DNA of 32,444 nt from an uncultured Acetatifactor sp. GTDB lineage: Bacteria; Bacillota; Clostridia; Lachnospirales; Lachnospiraceae. Location: NCBI GenBank assembly GCA_910585805.1, contig CAJUFB010000041.1:1-32444 (forward strand), written 5' to 3'. The notes below the pieces were generated by a model, which ran no database searches, was not told the DNA's origin, and worked only from the letters and a program-made list of their open reading frames with translations. This document shows positions 8,003 to 16,042 of this stretch, piece by piece (position 1 is the stretch's first letter; each line of letters starts with the position of its first letter). Made by a program: the position numbers and the translations under genes.

Positions 8003-9303
8003 AGCCGGTGCCTTTTGCGCTTTTTATACGCTGCATATTGAAAGGCGACTATGATCAGGAGCATTGCCAGTATGAAAAACAGACTGATCATGACAAACTG
8101 ATACAGACTGAGCTTCTCATCCTCCTCTGCCCCTGCGCTCTGCCCCAGAGCGTCCGAATTAACCGGTATGATATCTGCGGCATCTTCTCCGGTCAAAGTC
8201 GGGCCGGCGGATGGAAGCGGCTCCGGTTCCGGACGGAATACCCGGGCACTTATGTAAGGATTGCTCTCCCTGTACAGATCGTACATATTGTAGGCGCGGA
8301 CGATTACTTCCGGCGCGGTATTTGGCGGAATCGTCAATTGTAAATGAAAACTGTCGTCATTCGTTCCCCTTAGGGCATCGCTTCCCGGCCAGGCTTCCCT
8401 GGGGCCAAACGTAAGCCCTCCGTCCAGACTGCAGCTGTAATAAAGAAGCGCGGAGTCAGGATCGGAAGCTGAGACGATCAGCTCCAGGGTTCCCTCCTCA
8501 TAGTCGGCTTCCACAAAATCCACCAGACAGAAATCAGGTTCCGTACTGTCCACCAGCGTTACATTTACATTGGAGGGTGCATTGATTTCCGCCAGTGGAT
8601 AATCGGAATAATCCACACCAAGAGCGCTGCTCTTCAGTCCGAAGTACCGTGCCACCGCAGCGGCATCCGTCCTGCCGAAGGCTTTCAGCTGTTCCTCATT
8701 TTCACAGTAGACAGCGTCACGTTCTTCATCCACATGGCAATGTTCTATAATGACGGCAGGAATGCCCAGGGTCACGGACTCCCGAATAATGCCGTAATAA
8801 TCAGTCCCCTTGCTTCCCAGGCGCGTCTTGACGCCTCTCACCAGCAGGCCCATGTCTCTCATGTCCGAAAGGAATTCATATCCAAACTGGTAGCCATAAC
8901 CATTATAGGGAGAAACGGAAGAAACCCATACCTCGGAACCGAAAAGCTCATGATTCTCCGAAGCGTTGTAATGGATACTGAATAGAAAGTCCGCATCCAC
9001 CGACTGCGCAAAAGCGGCTCTCTCCTTCAGGGACATATCCACATCATCCGTATGGGTCAGGTATACTTCCACATCATCATAGAGCAGCAGCTCCTGGTAC
9101 ATGGCAAGAGCCGTAGTCATGGTCATATACTTTTCTTCGTGGTTATTTTCTATGGTTCCTCTGTTTTCCCCTCCATGCCCGGGGTCTATCACAATAACCG
9201 TCTTTTCGGCGGTTTCCTGCAGACGCGAAGCCGCCAGGATCTTTTGAGACATAAAAAAGCCTGACAGCATCACAACGATCACAGCACATATTATTTTGCG
9301 CAT
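7957..9303 (-). CDS. N-acetylmuramoyl-L-alanine amidase (Amidase_3) with C-terminal membrane anchor
   Basis: A zinc-dependent peptidoglycan amidase that cleaves the bond between N-acetylmuramic acid and L-Ala. The ATG at 9303 is chosen over the one at 9354 because GGAAAGG lies 7 nt upstream and the signal sequence MRKIICAVIVVMLSGFF then begins the protein (448 residues). The catalytic domain starts with VIDPGHGGENRG near residue 38 and continues with SIHYN and IIEHCHVDEE, supplying the expected zinc-ligand His and Glu residues. A beta-rich region of about 120 residues (LELIVSASDPDSALLYY) follows. A transmembrane helix near the end (FVMISLFFILAMLLIIVAF) and a basic tail complete it. The protein is therefore likely held in the membrane at both ends or by the C-terminus. 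It lies 104 nt downstream of the coiled-coil gene. Confidence 0.87.
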   Translation of the reverse strand: MRKIICAVIVVMLSGFFMSQKILAASRLQETAEKTVIVIDPGHGGENRGTIENNHEEKYMTMTTALAMYQELLLYDDVEVYLTHTDDVDMSLKERAAFAQSVDADFLFSIHYNASENHELFGSEVWVSSVSPYNGYGYQFGYEFLSDMRDMGLLVRGVKTRLGSKGTDYYGIIRESVTLGIPAVIIEHCHVDEERDAVYCENEEQLKAFGRTDAAAVARYFGLKSSALGVDYSDYPLAEINAPSNVNVTLVDSTEPDFCLVDFVEADYEEGTLELIVSASDPDSALLYYSCSLDGGLTFGPREAWPGSDALRGTNDDSFHLQLTIPPNTAPEVIVRAYNMYDLYRESNPYISARVFRPEPEPLPSAGPTLTGEDAADIIPVNSDALGQSAGAEEDEKLSLYQFVMISLFFILAMLLIIVAFQYAAYKKRKRHRLYRRKETGDIWNQQK

Positions 9304-9407
9304 AAAGCACCCTTTCCTGGTCATATGCTTTTGCCCTGCCAACATGCGGCTCATTATCTTCCTTTGTATTTCCGTGCCTTTCCTGAAAGTTATTTCCGAA
9401 ATGTCGT

Positions 9408-10013
9408 TTATATTTCGTCTGTCTGCACGGAATCGTCCTGGTCATCGTCCAGATTCAGGGAGTCCAGATCCTCTTCCACAGGATGCAGCGCCCTGATATT
9501 GGACTGGATCACATCACGGTACTGTCCCAGGGAACCGATCAGGGATTCATAAGTAGTGCTGGAGGACTGCAGTACCCCCAGTACAATGGATTCCAGTTCA
9601 GCCAGCCGATCTTCCGTATAGCGGGAAGCCTGCATCCGCAGCTCATTCGCTTCCATGGTAGCCTTGTCCAATATCTCCTGGGCCTGTCTGGCCGCAGTTG
9701 CCACAATGCCGTTGGCCTGTGAGTAGGCCTGCTGCATGATCTCATGCTCGCTGACCAGCTCATTGGTATGTACGGTTGCCTCGTCGATCAGCGCCTGGGC
9801 CTTGGTTCTTGCGTCATTCAGAATAGCGTCTTTGTTGTTGATGATCTTCTGATACCGTCTGATTTCATCGGGAGTCTTCATGCGCAGTTCCCGGATCAAT
9901 TCATCGATCTCATCCTTGTTCACAATGATTTCCGAGTTGGACATGAATTTTGGTTTACAGCTCTCTATATACTCTTCCAATTCATCAATTAACTGTTCTA
10001 TTCTGCTGCTCAT
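9408..10013 (-). CDS. Coiled-coil cytoplasmic protein, often annotated as an ATPase subunit-like protein
   Basis: A 201-residue soluble protein dominated by helix-forming, Ala/Glu/Gln-rich sequence (ARTKAQALIDEATVHTNEL, ARQAQEILDKATMEANELR). This pattern is typical of stalk subunits of F/V-type ATPases and of DivIVA-like coiled-coil proteins. There is no Walker motif, so it is not itself an ATPase. The last 25 residues are very acidic. Its start overlaps the coaD stop by 4 nt, placing it in the rsmD-coaD operon. A scaffold role in cell-envelope growth is a guess based on the amidase gene downstream; the sequence does not prove it. Confidence 0.7.
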   Translation of the reverse strand: MSSRIEQLIDELEEYIESCKPKFMSNSEIIVNKDEIDELIRELRMKTPDEIRRYQKIINNKDAILNDARTKAQALIDEATVHTNELVSEHEIMQQAYSQANGIVATAARQAQEILDKATMEANELRMQASRYTEDRLAELESIVLGVLQSSSTTYESLIGSLGQYRDVIQSNIRALHPVEEDLDSLNLDDDQDDSVQTDEI

Positions 10014-10507
10014 AAAATCCCACTCCTATTCCGATACTTTTCTTTCATCAATGCTGCTACAAAATCCGGGACGCATTCGCTGATATCACCGCCGAAGCTG
10101 GCGATTTCCTTTACACTGGAGGAACTGAGATAAGCATATTCCAGACTGGTGGTAAGAAAGACAGTATCCAATGCCCCCTGCGACAGTTTTCTGTTGGTCT
10201 GGGCAATCTGCAGCTCATATTCAAAATCCGTGATGGCCCGCAGTCCTCTGACAGCCACATGGATCTGCTTCTCCGCCGCGTAATTGATCAGAAGGCCGGT
10301 GAAGCTGTCTACCTCCACATTTGGAATATCCTTTGTCGCTTCCTTCAATATCTTAACACGTTCCTCTACGGAAAACAACGGGCTCTTCATTTTATTATTC
10401 AGGACGCTGACCACCAGTACGTCAAACATCTCGGAGGCCCGCTTTATTACATCGAGATGTCCATAGGTCACGGGATCAAAGCTTCCGGGGTATACCGCTC
10501 GTTTCAT
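10010..10507 (-). CDS. coaD: Phosphopantetheine adenylyltransferase
   Basis: Catalyses the fourth step of coenzyme A synthesis: 4'-phosphopantetheine plus ATP gives dephospho-CoA plus pyrophosphate. The protein is 165 residues, the normal length. The nucleotidyltransferase motif is PGSFDPVTYGHLDVI at about residues 7-21, including the conserved TxGH-type His. The AVRGLRAITDFEYE segment and SSSSVKEIASFGGD near the C-terminus are typical of CoaD. It is linked to rsmD upstream and to the coiled-coil gene downstream by 4-nt start/stop overlaps. The rsmD-coaD pairing is common in Firmicutes. Confidence 0.97.
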   Translation of the reverse strand: MKRAVYPGSFDPVTYGHLDVIKRASEMFDVLVVSVLNNKMKSPLFSVEERVKILKEATKDIPNVEVDSFTGLLINYAAEKQIHVAVRGLRAITDFEYELQIAQTNRKLSQGALDTVFLTTSLEYAYLSSSSVKEIASFGGDISECVPDFVAALMKEKYRNRSGIL

Positions 10508-11079
10508 AACGAAATCCTCTTTTTTAAAAAAATATGTTTATTGGTTTTATATCTCTTTTCTTTGAGCATGACAAAGCCAAGCTTTTCCACATAGGAAAAA
10601 TCCGTCCTCAGAGACGCTTCCACAATGACCACCGTATCCTCCGTCACATAGGGCATGATCCCAAGGACGGCAAGAACATCCTTCTCATGCCCGCAGTCAT
10701 AAGGCGGATCCATGAAAATAAAATCCACATTTTCCTCACGGCACATGAGCCGGATACTGTCCAGGGCGGAACAGGCATCCTGTCTGTATACTACAGCACG
10801 GTCTTCCATTTTTGTAAATTTCAGATTCTCCTGAATACAGGAAATGGCTTTGGGCGAAAGATCCGCAAAATAAGCCTTTGCGGCCCCTCTGCTCAACGCC
10901 TCGATGCCAATCGCCCCGCTGCCGCTGAACAGGTCGACAAATATGCTGCCCGGAAGATCCCAATGCAGCATATTGAAAAGTGTTTCTTTGATTTTATCTG
11001 TAGTAGGCCTGACATCCAGTCCCTGAGGCGCCTTCAGCGGAAGGCTTCCGGCAGTTCCGGCGATTACTCTCATATTCAC
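10504..11079 (-). CDS. rsmD: 16S rRNA (guanine(966)-N(2))-methyltransferase
   Basis: A SAM-dependent methyltransferase that modifies G966 of 16S rRNA, 191 residues. The N-terminal MRVIAGTAGSLPLKAPQG, the SAM-binding VDLFSGSGAIGIEALSRGA and the catalytic FMDPPYD are all hallmark motifs. Length and order are normal. GCGGAGTGAAT upstream of the ATG supports the start. It is the first gene of the operon running to coaD and beyond. Codons at 10938-10977 (around NMLHWDLPG) are nearly duplicated in the intergenic DNA 173 bp upstream. Confidence 0.95.
   Translation of the reverse strand: MNMRVIAGTAGSLPLKAPQGLDVRPTTDKIKETLFNMLHWDLPGSIFVDLFSGSGAIGIEALSRGAAKAYFADLSPKAISCIQENLKFTKMEDRAVVYRQDACSALDSIRLMCREENVDFIFMDPPYDCGHEKDVLAVLGIMPYVTEDTVVIVEASLRTDFSYVEKLGFVMLKEKRYKTNKHIFLKKRISL
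10938..10977. repeat. 40-bp repeat, copy inside rsmD
   Basis: This segment of the rsmD coding sequence matches 11111-11150 at 38 of 40 positions in the same orientation. It contains a 9-bp inverted repeat (ATATGCTGC with GCAGCATAT). In rsmD it encodes conserved protein sequence, so this copy is probably the source. Confidence 0.8.
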
Positions 11080-11110
11080 TCCGCTTTCCGCAGGCTGTTA
11101 CTGCGCCCGC

Positions 11111-11150
11111 CAAATATGCTGCCCGGAAGGTCCCAATGCAGCATATCGAA
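11111..11150. repeat. 40-bp repeat, intergenic copy of an rsmD fragment
   Basis: A near-identical copy of rsmD positions 10938-10977, sitting in the 183-bp gap between gyrA-type and rsmD genes. It keeps the internal 9-bp inverted repeat. It is not part of any recognisable reading frame here. A partial duplication or repair scar is the simplest reading. Confidence 0.8.
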
Positions 11151-11174
11151 TTTACATGGGATTTTTGATCTTAT

Positions 11175-11238
11175 ACTACATAACGCCAGAATTCACCGTA
11201 CTGCATTGGTTAAACGTATATGGCTGGCGTTACGTAGT
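11175..11238. repeat. Palindromic intergenic element, TACTGC family, divergent copy
   Basis: Inverted arms at 11175-11189 (ACTACATAACGCCAG) and 11224-11238 are 15 bp long with one mismatch that could form a G-U pair in RNA. The loop includes TACTGCATTGGTTAAA, which resembles TACTGCGCACCGGTTAAA in the element at 13680. It lies 24 bp beyond the stop codon of the gyrA-type gene. No clear T-run follows it on the minus strand, so it is a weak terminator candidate. Confidence 0.6.
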
Positions 11239-11262
11239 CAGGTTACTCGGAAATTTTAACTG

Positions 11263-13512
11263 TTAAGCAGTATATATTCTGATCCTGGTTCCCTTTCCGT
11301 CCCTTTTTCCTGATTTTATGTGATTTAAAACCAGATTTTTCCCTTTGTATTCAATGGTACTTTCCACGGCATTCTGTACATAATACACATTTTCCACGGT
11401 ATCCTTCAAACCCAGCTTCATGGCACGCACGCCCACTGCCGCTTTCTTTTTCTCCGGAATCTCCGACAGATCAAATTTCAGGAAGAAGCCTTCCTTTGTC
11501 TGAAGGACAATGCTGTTCTGCTCCAGCATGGGCATAACGCTCACCACAGCATCCCCCTCCCCAAGCTTTGTCGCGGCAACCGTGCGTTTTGACACATCAA
11601 ATTCCCCGCCGCTTACCAGCTTCACCATGGCCTGGGCGGTGACAAAGACCACCTGACGCAGATTCAGCTCCGTCTGGCTGGTGAGATATACGATCTGTTC
11701 TTTCTCCGAGTTGAAATTGCTGACATTATCTATGGGAATCCCCTTATCCCGGAATTTTCCGTAAGGCAGGTCCATGACCTTGATCGTATGAAGCTGTCCG
11801 GCGGAAGTAAACAGACACACCTTACCGGTATTTTTACAGGAAAACACGAAACGGTTCTCCGCATCTGCTGTTTCTTTATTCCGTTCGTAGGTGGACAGGT
11901 CAATGGTTTTGGCATAGCCGAAACGGTCCATCAGGAAAATCAGCTCCGTCTCTTCGATCTCCTTCTCCTTATAGACTGCCTCCTGGACATTTTCGATCAC
12001 GGTCCTGCGCTTTCTGGCATAAGCTTTTTTAAACCCGTCCAGTTCATTGATAATGACCTGTGCCATGGAATCACGTCTGTCCAGGATATCTTCATAGCGG
12101 TAAATATTCGCCATGGTATCCTCGTGCTCTTTGATCAGGGCATCAATCTCCAGGCCAATCAGCTTATACAGGCGCATATTCAGGATGGCATCGGCCTGCC
12201 TCTCCGTAAAGGAAAGCTGAGCCGCCATGATCCTGGATTCTTTGTTTCTGAAGTTGATGCCAGCAGTCTTGCCTTCCACCAGACACGCCTTCGCCATGTT
12301 TCTGTCCCTGGAGCCCCGGAGAATTTCAATAATCAGGTCGATGACATTGCATGCCTTGATCAGTCCCTCCTGGATTTCCTTCTGTGCCAGCTCCTTTGCC
12401 AGAAGATTATTGTACTTTCTGGTAGCGGTCTGGAACTGAAAATCCACATTGGCCTTCAGGATAGCCCTCAGCCCCATGACCTCTGGCCTGCCGTCACAGA
12501 TGGCAAGCATATTCACACCGAAGGTATCCTCCAGCCTTGTCTTTTTATAGAGGAGATTCACAAAATTCTCCGCATCCGCATCCCTGCGCAGTTCGATCAC
12601 AATACGGATGCCCTCCTTGGAAGACTGATTCGAGATATCTGTCACATCCGTTGTCTTCTTTGTCTCCACCAACCCGGCCACATCTGAGAGAAACTTGGAG
12701 ATATTCATGCCGATCATGGGATAGGGAATCTCGGTTATCACCACATTGATCTTACCGTTCTTCTGTTTTTCAAATTCCACCTTGCCCCGGATTTTTATCT
12801 TGCCGGTACCGGTCTCGTAGATATTCAGGAGATCGTCCTTGTTGATGACGATTCCGCCCGTGGGAAAGTCCGGCCCCTTCAGGTAACGCATCAGCTCTTT
12901 CGTGCTGATGTTTTCATTCTGCATGTAGGCTTTCATGGCATCTATGACTTCTCCCAGATTATGGGGAGGTGTGCTGGTGGCCATGCCTACCGCTATGCCT
13001 TCGGAACCGTTTACAAGGAAATTGGGGATCTTCACCGGAAGGACGGAAGGCTCCTTCTCCGTCTCGTCAAAATTGGGGACAAAGTCCACCACATCCTTGT
13101 CCAGATCCCCCAGAAATGCCTCCTGGGTGATCTGCTGCAGCCTTGCCTCGGTATAACGCATGGCCGCGGCTCCGTCTCCCTCTATATTTCCGAAATTTCC
13201 GTGGCCGTCCACCAGGGGCAGGCCTCTCTTGAAATCCTGGGTCATGACCACCAGGGCTTCATAGATGGAAGAATCACCGTGAGGATGATATTTACCCATG
13301 GTATCCCCCACGATACGGGCACTCTTACGGTACGGCCTGTCGTAACGTATTCCCAGTTCGTACATATCGTACAGAGTACGGCGCTGCACGGGCTTTAAAC
13401 CGTCCCTGATATCGGGAAGCGCCCTGGCTATGATAACGCTCATGGCATAATCTATAAAAGATTTCTGCATCTCCTCGGAGTATTCAGTTTTGATGATCCT
13501 GTTGTCGTCCAT
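11263..13512 (-). CDS. Type IIA topoisomerase subunit A (GyrA/ParC family)
   Basis: The DNA-cleaving subunit of gyrase or topoisomerase IV, 749 residues. The active-site Tyr is Y120 in AAAMRYTEARL. The quinolone-determining region reads HPHGDSSIYE, with Ser at 81 and Glu at 85, the positions of E. coli GyrA S83 and D87. This is not an obviously resistant configuration. The C-terminal third resembles the beta-pinwheel, but I see no QRRGGKG gyrase box; the nearest equivalent is PYGKFRDKGIP. This argues for a ParC-like or non-canonical enzyme. A GyrB/ParE partner normally sits immediately upstream, but here that position is occupied by a terminator, a repeat and a broken gene. GGAAGG lies 11 nt before the ATG. 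Confidence 0.88.
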   Translation of the reverse strand: MDDNRIIKTEYSEEMQKSFIDYAMSVIIARALPDIRDGLKPVQRRTLYDMYELGIRYDRPYRKSARIVGDTMGKYHPHGDSSIYEALVVMTQDFKRGLPLVDGHGNFGNIEGDGAAAMRYTEARLQQITQEAFLGDLDKDVVDFVPNFDETEKEPSVLPVKIPNFLVNGSEGIAVGMATSTPPHNLGEVIDAMKAYMQNENISTKELMRYLKGPDFPTGGIVINKDDLLNIYETGTGKIKIRGKVEFEKQKNGKINVVITEIPYPMIGMNISKFLSDVAGLVETKKTTDVTDISNQSSKEGIRIVIELRRDADAENFVNLLYKKTRLEDTFGVNMLAICDGRPEVMGLRAILKANVDFQFQTATRKYNNLLAKELAQKEIQEGLIKACNVIDLIIEILRGSRDRNMAKACLVEGKTAGINFRNKESRIMAAQLSFTERQADAILNMRLYKLIGLEIDALIKEHEDTMANIYRYEDILDRRDSMAQVIINELDGFKKAYARKRRTVIENVQEAVYKEKEIEETELIFLMDRFGYAKTIDLSTYERNKETADAENRFVFSCKNTGKVCLFTSAGQLHTIKVMDLPYGKFRDKGIPIDNVSNFNSEKEQIVYLTSQTELNLRQVVFVTAQAMVKLVSGGEFDVSKRTVAATKLGEGDAVVSVMPMLEQNSIVLQTKEGFFLKFDLSEIPEKKKAAVGVRAMKLGLKDTVENVYYVQNAVESTIEYKGKNLVLNHIKSGKRDGKGTRIRIYTA

Positions 13513-13651
13513 TTATTCCAACCTTCCATATTTTATGTCCTGTACAAATATTTTCAAGTATATCATACTTTTCCTGTTTTGTAAAAGGAAATGAAAGCAG
13601 AAATTCAGACCGGATAGGCAGACCGGAAAGACAAGAAGTATAAACGGACAT

Positions 13652-13682
13652 AAAAATGCGGCCCCGCGCAAATGGGACCGCA
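13652..13682 (-). terminator. Rho-independent terminator upstream of the topoisomerase gene
   Basis: On the minus strand TGCGGTCCC and GGGGCCGCA form a 9-bp stem (one G-U pair) with an 8-nt loop, followed directly by TTTTT. It would stop minus-strand transcription from the 13751-14265 scar before the topoisomerase gene. The plus strand also shows TTTA after the hairpin. Confidence 0.75.
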
Positions 13683-13745
13683 TTTATACTGCGCACCGGT
13701 TAAATTTGCAGTACAACCTGACTGCAGTATACCAGCCATACTGCC
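13680..13745. repeat. Dispersed intergenic repeat, TACTGC family
   Basis: About 45 bp match the element at 24284-24328 with few differences. Shared blocks are CGCATTTATACTGC, AATTTGCAGT, CAACC and GACTGCAG. The distal part contains GCAGTAT (13724-13730) and ATACTGC (13737-13743) as an inverted repeat. It ends a few bases before the stop codon of the 13751 pseudogene, as the other copy does beside the transglutaminase-fold gene. It overlaps the terminator at its left edge. Confidence 0.75.
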
Positions 13746-13750
13746 CGATA

Positions 13751-14179
13751 CTACATATTCTCCTTCAGAAGCAGCTGCACCCGGTTCTGGATAATTCCTG
13801 TCACTTCCTCCAGGCTCTTGTCCCCTGTGTAATATGGCTCCGACTCTTCCAGGACAATGCTGACAACCATCTGCCGCAAGCCCCAGTCCGGTGTAAAGTC
13901 AGCCGCTTCCAGAAATGCCATCAACTTCTCAGCCATTTCCCGTGACGTTGCATAAACCGGTACCTCCTCATCGTCCAGTGTCAAATAATATTTCGCTACC
14001 GGTTCTTCACTTCCATCGTAATACTGCTGTCCCACTGCTTTGGTGTCCAGCCAGTTATTTCCCGAAAGCCCATTGAGTTCTTTCAGGCCACTGCCCAGAC
14101 GATCCACTTCCAGCCCTTTCCAACGCGAGTCGAATTCTTCCTTCCGAAAGTGGTTAAATACTGTTACAGTCCCTTGCAT
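13751..14179 (-). pseudogene. C-terminal fragment of an extracellular solute-binding protein
   Basis: A 142-codon frame whose last 35 residues (ending in SLEEVTGIIQNRVQLLLKEN) closely resemble the C-terminus of the lipoprotein at 183-2414 (SMEEVSKIIQNRVSVMVQEN). It lacks a signal peptide, a lipobox and nearly all of the binding domain, so it cannot be a working receptor. The ATG at 14179 lies inside an overlapping HTH-like frame and has no good ribosome binding site of its own. Residues 1-50 are not clearly solute-binding sequence, so the fusion joint may lie within them. This is a remnant left by a large deletion. Confidence 0.7.
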
Positions 14180-14265
14180 ATCTGTTTCATTGACAGGTGC
14201 TTTTTCTTACGCAGTTCACCAATATATTGCGCAAACTGCTTTGCCTTTCTCATTTCCATCACCAT
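14164..14265 (-). pseudogene. Truncated N-terminus of an HTH (Xre-like) regulator
   Basis: A 33-codon frame contains AKQFAQYIGELRKKKHLSMK and ends QICKGL before a TAA. The pattern, a basic helix followed by hxLSMKQIxxGL, is that of the first helices of an Xre-type DNA-binding domain. Intact members continue for at least another 30 residues. GAAGGGAAGAT before the ATG is a good ribosome binding site. The frame runs out of phase into the solute-binding fragment that follows. It therefore looks like the start of a regulator gene fused by deletion to the end of another gene. Confidence 0.5.
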
Positions 14266-14309
14266 ATCTTCCCTTCAGTTCTTTCTTTCATGAATGGAAG
14301 TGTCTGCAA

Positions 14310-15107
14310 TCAGGAACTGGCGCTGCTGTAGCGCTTCAGCGAAGCTTTCCAGAATGCGCGGGTCAGCGCAAAGAACAATGCCGGCGCTCCCACACCCCAC
14401 ACGCAGGCCCAGGGAGACAATTCCCCCATCAGAAACAGTCCGGGAAAGTTTGTGATCACAAAGACCGGCAGTATATAAGTGCCGATCCTCCGGAACCACT
14501 TTCCGTAGATCAGGGACGGCATATTATTGAAATCCCACAGCGCATTGCTGATATCCGAGATACCTCCCACCGAAACGATCCAGAAGCTTAAGATATACGG
14601 CAACAGAAATAAACTGTAGGTCAGCAGACATCCGCAGACCAGGTAAAAGACAAACCCTGCCACCGGAAGAATGCCCGCCGGCAGTCCCGCCAGCCGCCAT
14701 CCGGTTACAATCATAATGACGCCTGCTGCCAGTTCCGGCAGCAGATACGCAAAATCCAGGCGGCGCAATGTTACCAGAAACTGCAGCGACACGGGCTTCA
14801 CGATATATAAATCCAGTTCTCCCTGCTGTACCATCCCCGGCAGGGATGCAAAATTGCCGAAATACAGCATATAAAATCCCGTCATCAGCATATACGTTCC
14901 CACAAACAGCAGAATATGGTCCGGCGTCAGTATGCCGATATTCGTTCCTGCCTTGTAAATAATCGCCACATACAGCAGCTTGATGAGCATCCATCCCACC
15001 TCCACCGTCATTCCGGTGATAAAGTTAATGCGGTATTCCAGGGCTGACATCAGCGAATACTTTGCAAAAACTCCCAAAAGCCTGAAATAGCGTCCGATCC
15101 TTTTCAC
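14310..15107 (-). CDS. ABC-2 type permease (second permease of a LytTR-linked exporter)
   Basis: A 265-residue membrane protein with about six hydrophobic segments. It resembles the ABC-2 permease subfamily found with COG4586-type ATPases; the FASLPGMVQQGELDLYIVKPV stretch matches the 'GELDxYLxKP' pattern of that subfamily. I prefer the GTG at 15107, because GGAGGTGGAAAAA precedes it. An upstream in-frame ATG at 15122 is a reasonable alternative. It is the last gene of the exporter operon, 137 nt after the other permease. That gap contains a CCGGCA/TGCCGG hairpin at 15152-15167, which may lower its expression. The substrate is unknown. Confidence 0.8.
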   Translation of the reverse strand: MKRIGRYFRLLGVFAKYSLMSALEYRINFITGMTVEVGWMLIKLLYVAIIYKAGTNIGILTPDHILLFVGTYMLMTGFYMLYFGNFASLPGMVQQGELDLYIVKPVSLQFLVTLRRLDFAYLLPELAAGVIMIVTGWRLAGLPAGILPVAGFVFYLVCGCLLTYSLFLLPYILSFWIVSVGGISDISNALWDFNNMPSLIYGKWFRRIGTYILPVFVITNFPGLFLMGELSPWACVWGVGAPALFFALTRAFWKASLKRYSSASS

Positions 15108-15244
15108 TTTTTCCACCTCCATGTCCGCTCCGGCGGGCACTTTCAATCTTCCCGGCAGATTTGCCGGTTTCTTTTCAATGGACCTGCGGGTTTCGTGAAA
15201 CGTTCTCCCTCAGGGATTGTGCGGAAATAAGCATGCCTGCTTCC

Positions 15245-16042
15245 TTAGCCCCCTACGGCCGCATACCGCCTGATGCCGCGCCTCCACATGACTTCCCCCA
15301 GACAGGCAAAGACGAAGATCCATCCGATCTGAAAGGCAAACCCCGTTCCCATGCGCGCCCATCCGAACCGCCCGTTGATGATGTTCACCGGAAACTGAGT
15401 TGTATAGCCAAACGGCAGCAGGTTCACCAGCTTTTCCACAAGTCCGCCGAAGATATCCAGAGGGAACACGCCGCCGCTTACCACTGTCAGCACAATGCTG
15501 ATGGTACCAAACAGTTTGTCTACATCTGTCAACCAAAATGCCAGCAGACCAACGCAGTAAAAAATAGAAAAATTCAAAAATAATGCCAGCACAAGGCTGC
15601 ACAAAAATGCCAGTACTCTTCCTGCGGAAACCGGCAGTCCCTGCCAGAATGCCGCGCCGGTGATCACTGCCATCACAGGCATGGTCACCATGACCCTGGG
15701 CACCTTCTGCCCCAGAAACCGGAAAAACCGGTATCCTTTATAATCCATGGGGCGGATCAGATATTTATTCAAACCGCCCATCTTAATGTCGCTGTTCATT
15801 TCTCCCTCAAAACCTGTTCCCACAAGCTGGGATACAATGGTGGCCAGAAGGGTATACAGAAGAATTTCCCCATGCCTGTAGCCGAAGACGGCAGCAGCAT
15901 CCGAATGCCTGTACAGATAGTTCCACATGGTAGTCTGAATGATAATAGGAAATACCGCGCTGAGCATACTGAGGAAAAAACTGACCCGGTATTCCAGCGC
16001 CTGCTCCACTCCCATCAAAAATACACAACGCCCGCTGCTCAC
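15245..16042 (-). CDS. ABC-2 type permease (first permease of a LytTR-linked exporter)
   Basis: A 265-residue protein with about six transmembrane segments. ALEYRVSFFLSML at the N-terminus and EMNSDIKMGGLNKYLIRPMDY resemble ABC-2 permeases of the COG4587 type, partners of the COG4586 ATPase. The start overlaps the end of the ATPase gene by 4 nt, showing translational coupling. With the permease at 14310-15107 it would form a heterodimeric export channel. No peptide or lantibiotic precursor gene is visible next to it, so the exported compound is unknown. Confidence 0.82.
   Translation of the reverse strand: MSSGRCVFLMGVEQALEYRVSFFLSMLSAVFPIIIQTTMWNYLYRHSDAAAVFGYRHGEILLYTLLATIVSQLVGTGFEGEMNSDIKMGGLNKYLIRPMDYKGYRFFRFLGQKVPRVMVTMPVMAVITGAAFWQGLPVSAGRVLAFLCSLVLALFLNFSIFYCVGLLAFWLTDVDKLFGTISIVLTVVSGGVFPLDIFGGLVEKLVNLLPFGYTTQFPVNIINGRFGWARMGTGFAFQIGWIFVFACLGEVMWRRGIRRYAAVGG

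Noticed and set aside
11788..12687. 299-codon plus-strand frame opposite the topoisomerase gene
   Set aside because: The minus-strand product is a clear GyrA/ParC protein; this is its shadow.
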